NCBI GenBank assembly: GCA_021783095.1
Contig: JAJXUG010000018.1
Coordinates: 1 to 64,000, forward strand
Reading direction: 5' to 3'
Length of the DNA stretch: 64,000 bases
Source: Chloroflexota bacterium
Lineage (GTDB): Bacteria > Chloroflexota > Limnocylindria > Limnocylindrales > CSP1-4
Part shown: positions 62,453 to 64,000 of the stretch, in pieces
How positions within the stretch are numbered: the first letter of the stretch is position 1
Layout: each line of letters begins with the position of its first letter
Notes under the pieces: generated by a model
Told to the model about the DNA's origin: nothing
The model's input: only the letters and a program-made list of their open reading frames with translations
Database searches by the model: none
Translations under genes and position numbers: made by a program

Positions 62453-64000
62453 CGACTCGGCCCCAGCCACCTCCGAGGTGCAGCCGGAGCAAGGCGATGA
62501 CCGCCGTGGACAGCGAGGTCCAGCTCGAGACCAGCAGGTACCGGGGCTCCCAGACGGGACCGAACTTGTCCTTGAAGAACGCCAGGCCCTCGTGGTTGTA
62601 GAACGGGCGGACGAGGCGGGCGCCGCGGGCCAGCCACCGCTCGGCCCTGCTCGGCGAGCGCGGATCCAGCCCGGCCAGTGGCGCCAGGCCAAGCGAGAGC
62701 CGAGTGACCCCGGCCTCGCCGAGGGCCACGATCGCGGCCACCAGGCACGCCTCCAGCGCTCCCGGCACGCCCCCTCGGGCGCGCCGCATGACGTCGAGCA
62801 TCCACCCGCCGTCGCCGCCCGTCGGCCGCAGGACGACGAACGCCGTGGGCTGCCCCTCCGTGTCGAGGGCCACGGCGATTGCGCTGTGGCCGGCCTCGAG
62901 CGGGTCGAAGCGTCCCACCGTGAAGCCCATCTGCGGGCCCGCGGTCCGTCGCCACTCCTGGTCCAGCCGCACGATCGCAGCCACGATGCGCGGGTCGCCC
63001 AGGCCGGCGATGCCATCGCGCGACCAGAGCGTCGTGATCCCGCCCTTGCGGGACCGGGTGACGGTGTGCCGGAGGTTGGCCAGCCTCGGCGTGGAGAGGT
63101 CGAACGCGGTGGGATCGAGGATGGCCTCGCGCCCGACCAGCACGGACGCCCAGCCGCGCCGTGCGAGCCGGGTCGACAGCTCGGCTGATCCCTGGTAGAC
63201 GACGGGGGCCAGGTCGTCGAGGTGGCATCGATCGAGCCACGCGTCGAGGACGCCGATCGCGGCTGCGGGCTCGCCTGCCGGATCGCCCAGCGCCACCTCC
63301 ACCCGCCCCACTGCGGCCACGGCCAGGGCCGCCGTCGCCCCGTCGTCGGTCCACGCCGTGCACTCGGGCGCGACCTGGTAGGGGTACAGCGAGCCGCGGC
63401 CCACCCGGCGCAGCGTCGCCTTGGCGGCATCGACCTCCGCTTGGGAGCGGTCGTCGTGCCGGGGATCGAGGACGAGGACGCTGGCCAGGACATACGCCAC
63501 GCGCGCCGCGACGAGCAGGGCGCCCACCGTCGCCAGCCCGGGGACGGCCACGGGGGTGGCCAGGTCCAGCAGGGAGCCCACCGCATCGGCCGCGGTCCCC
63601 ACGGCATCGGCGCCTGTCGCTGCGGCGAGGGCGGCCGTGGTGGCCGCGACGACACCACCCGCCAGTAGGGCTGCTGCGAGGATCGTCTCGCGCCGTCCGG
63701 TTCCTGCGTGGTAGCGGCCCCTTGTCGCGACCAGGGTCACGCCGACCCCGAGTGCGGTGACGACCGCGCCCGGGTGGCCCAGGGTCGCGCCCTGCACCAC
63801 CACGCTGCCAGCGACCATCGCCAGGGCCATCCAGTAGCCGATCTGCTTGCGCCGCAGGAGCGCGATGCCCACCAGGAGGAACGCCGTGCTCGACACCTCG
63901 GCGCCCAGCCAGTCGCCGACGACGGGGCCCGCGGGGAGCACCCGCCAGAGGCCGATCGGGTCGCCGCCGAGGATCGCGACCATGTCCGACGAGACGGAGC
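62415..64000 (-). CDS. DUF2156/MprF-like aminoacyl-lipid transferase, 5' end outside the window
   Basis: At least 523 residues. The visible N-terminal half has five to six membrane helices (LLVGIALLRRKQIGYWMALA, VVTALGVGVTLVATRG and others). The C-terminal half is a GNAT-like DUF2156 domain: LRHTVTRSRKGGIT, RTAGPQMGFTVGRFDP and the ending FYNHEGLAFFKDKFGPVWEPRYLL typical of phosphatidylglycerol lysyltransferase (MprF) and relatives. It would transfer an aminoacyl group from tRNA to a membrane lipid. The first ATG is at 63983, but the frame stays open to the window edge, so the start is unknown. Confidence 0.75.
   Translation of the reverse strand, partial: SVSSDMVAILGGDPIGLWRVLPAGPVVGDWLGAEVSSTAFLLVGIALLRRKQIGYWMALAMVAGSVVVQGATLGHPGAVVTALGVGVTLVATRGRYHAGTGRRETILAAALLAGGVVAATTAALAAATGADAVGTAADAVGSLLDLATPVAVPGLATVGALLVAARVAYVLASVLVLDPRHDDRSQAEVDAAKATLRRVGRGSLYPYQVAPECTAWTDDGATAALAVAAVGRVEVALGDPAGEPAAAIGVLDAWLDRCHLDDLAPVVYQGSAELSTRLARRGWASVLVGREAILDPTAFDLSTPRLANLRHTVTRSRKGGITTLWSRDGIAGLGDPRIVAAIVRLDQEWRRTAGPQMGFTVGRFDPLEAGHSAIAVALDTEGQPTAFVVLRPTGGDGGWMLDVMRRARGGVPGALEACLVAAIVALGEAGVTRLSLGLAPLAGLDPRSPSRAERWLARGARLVRPFYNHEGLAFFKDKFGPVWEPRYLLVSSWTSLSTAVIALLRLHLGGGWGRVVKSVAAGLIPAR

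Overview
The window is very GC-rich DNA (coding runs estimated by eye at about 70% GC or more), densely packed, with many GTG starts and GTGA or ATGA stop/start overlaps. The gene set fits a high-GC Chloroflexota lineage (Limnocylindria/Ellin6529-like) better than an actinomycete: doubled-CXXCH multiheme cytochromes, OpcA beside Zwf, a CxxC-x17-CxxC protein, a fused ECF nickel/cobalt transporter and a full bacterial selenocysteine system. This placement is an inference; there is no rRNA in the window.

Layout. 0-9 kb (minus strand): an exported electron-transfer locus with six- and seven-heme c-type cytochromes, an NHL propeller protein, a TPR protein and a Tat/lipoprotein-like Rieske protein. 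A degenerate receiver and a NarX/NarL-like kinase/regulator pair lie upstream. 9-20 kb: a split NAD-type formate dehydrogenase. FdhB (NuoE-NuoF fusion) and a ferredoxin-like chain that carries the Fe4S4 subdomain lie at 11.1-14.1 kb. The molybdopterin catalytic chain is a separate gene at 18.4-20.3 kb with an in-frame TGA (Sec86) followed by a SECIS hairpin. Between them sit a cation exchanger, a methyltransferase, a Phd/VapC module, an HTH-nuclease-like gene and GC-rich tandem repeats. 20.6-25 kb: a non-pyrrolysine MttB homologue, then selD divergent from tRNA-Sec (selC). 25-28.5 kb: a Fur-family regulator with a CbiO ATPase and a fused CbiM-N-Q protein whose conserved N-terminus needs an ATA start codon. 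31-35 kb: selA-selB-mobA. 35-38 kb: a second TA module and an ECF sigma factor with a frameshifted membrane sensor. 38-50 kb: metabolic and hydrolytic genes, a Nudix pseudogene followed by REP-like palindromes, a YhaO/YhaN-like SbcCD pair, a stand-alone Pnkp-type kinase, an MFS pseudogene and citrate synthase. 50-60 kb: a pentose-phosphate cluster (tkt, rpiB, zwf, opcA, pgl), interrupted by a third TA module and a kinase pseudogene. 59-64 kb: a secreted esterase, a GT2 glycosyltransferase and an MprF/DUF2156-like protein that runs off the window.

How the genes fit together. selA, selB, selC, selD and mobA together supply selenocysteine and a guanylylated molybdenum cofactor, the two special needs of the Sec-containing formate dehydrogenase. 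NADH from formate and NADPH from the pentose-phosphate branch would supply reductant. The cytochrome locus could move electrons outside the membrane. Several small genes (three TA antitoxins, selD, perhaps selA) have a -10 hexamer 6-7 nt before the start codon, which points to leaderless transcripts. The strongest novelty candidates are the split Sec-formate dehydrogenase and the ATA-initiated CbiM.
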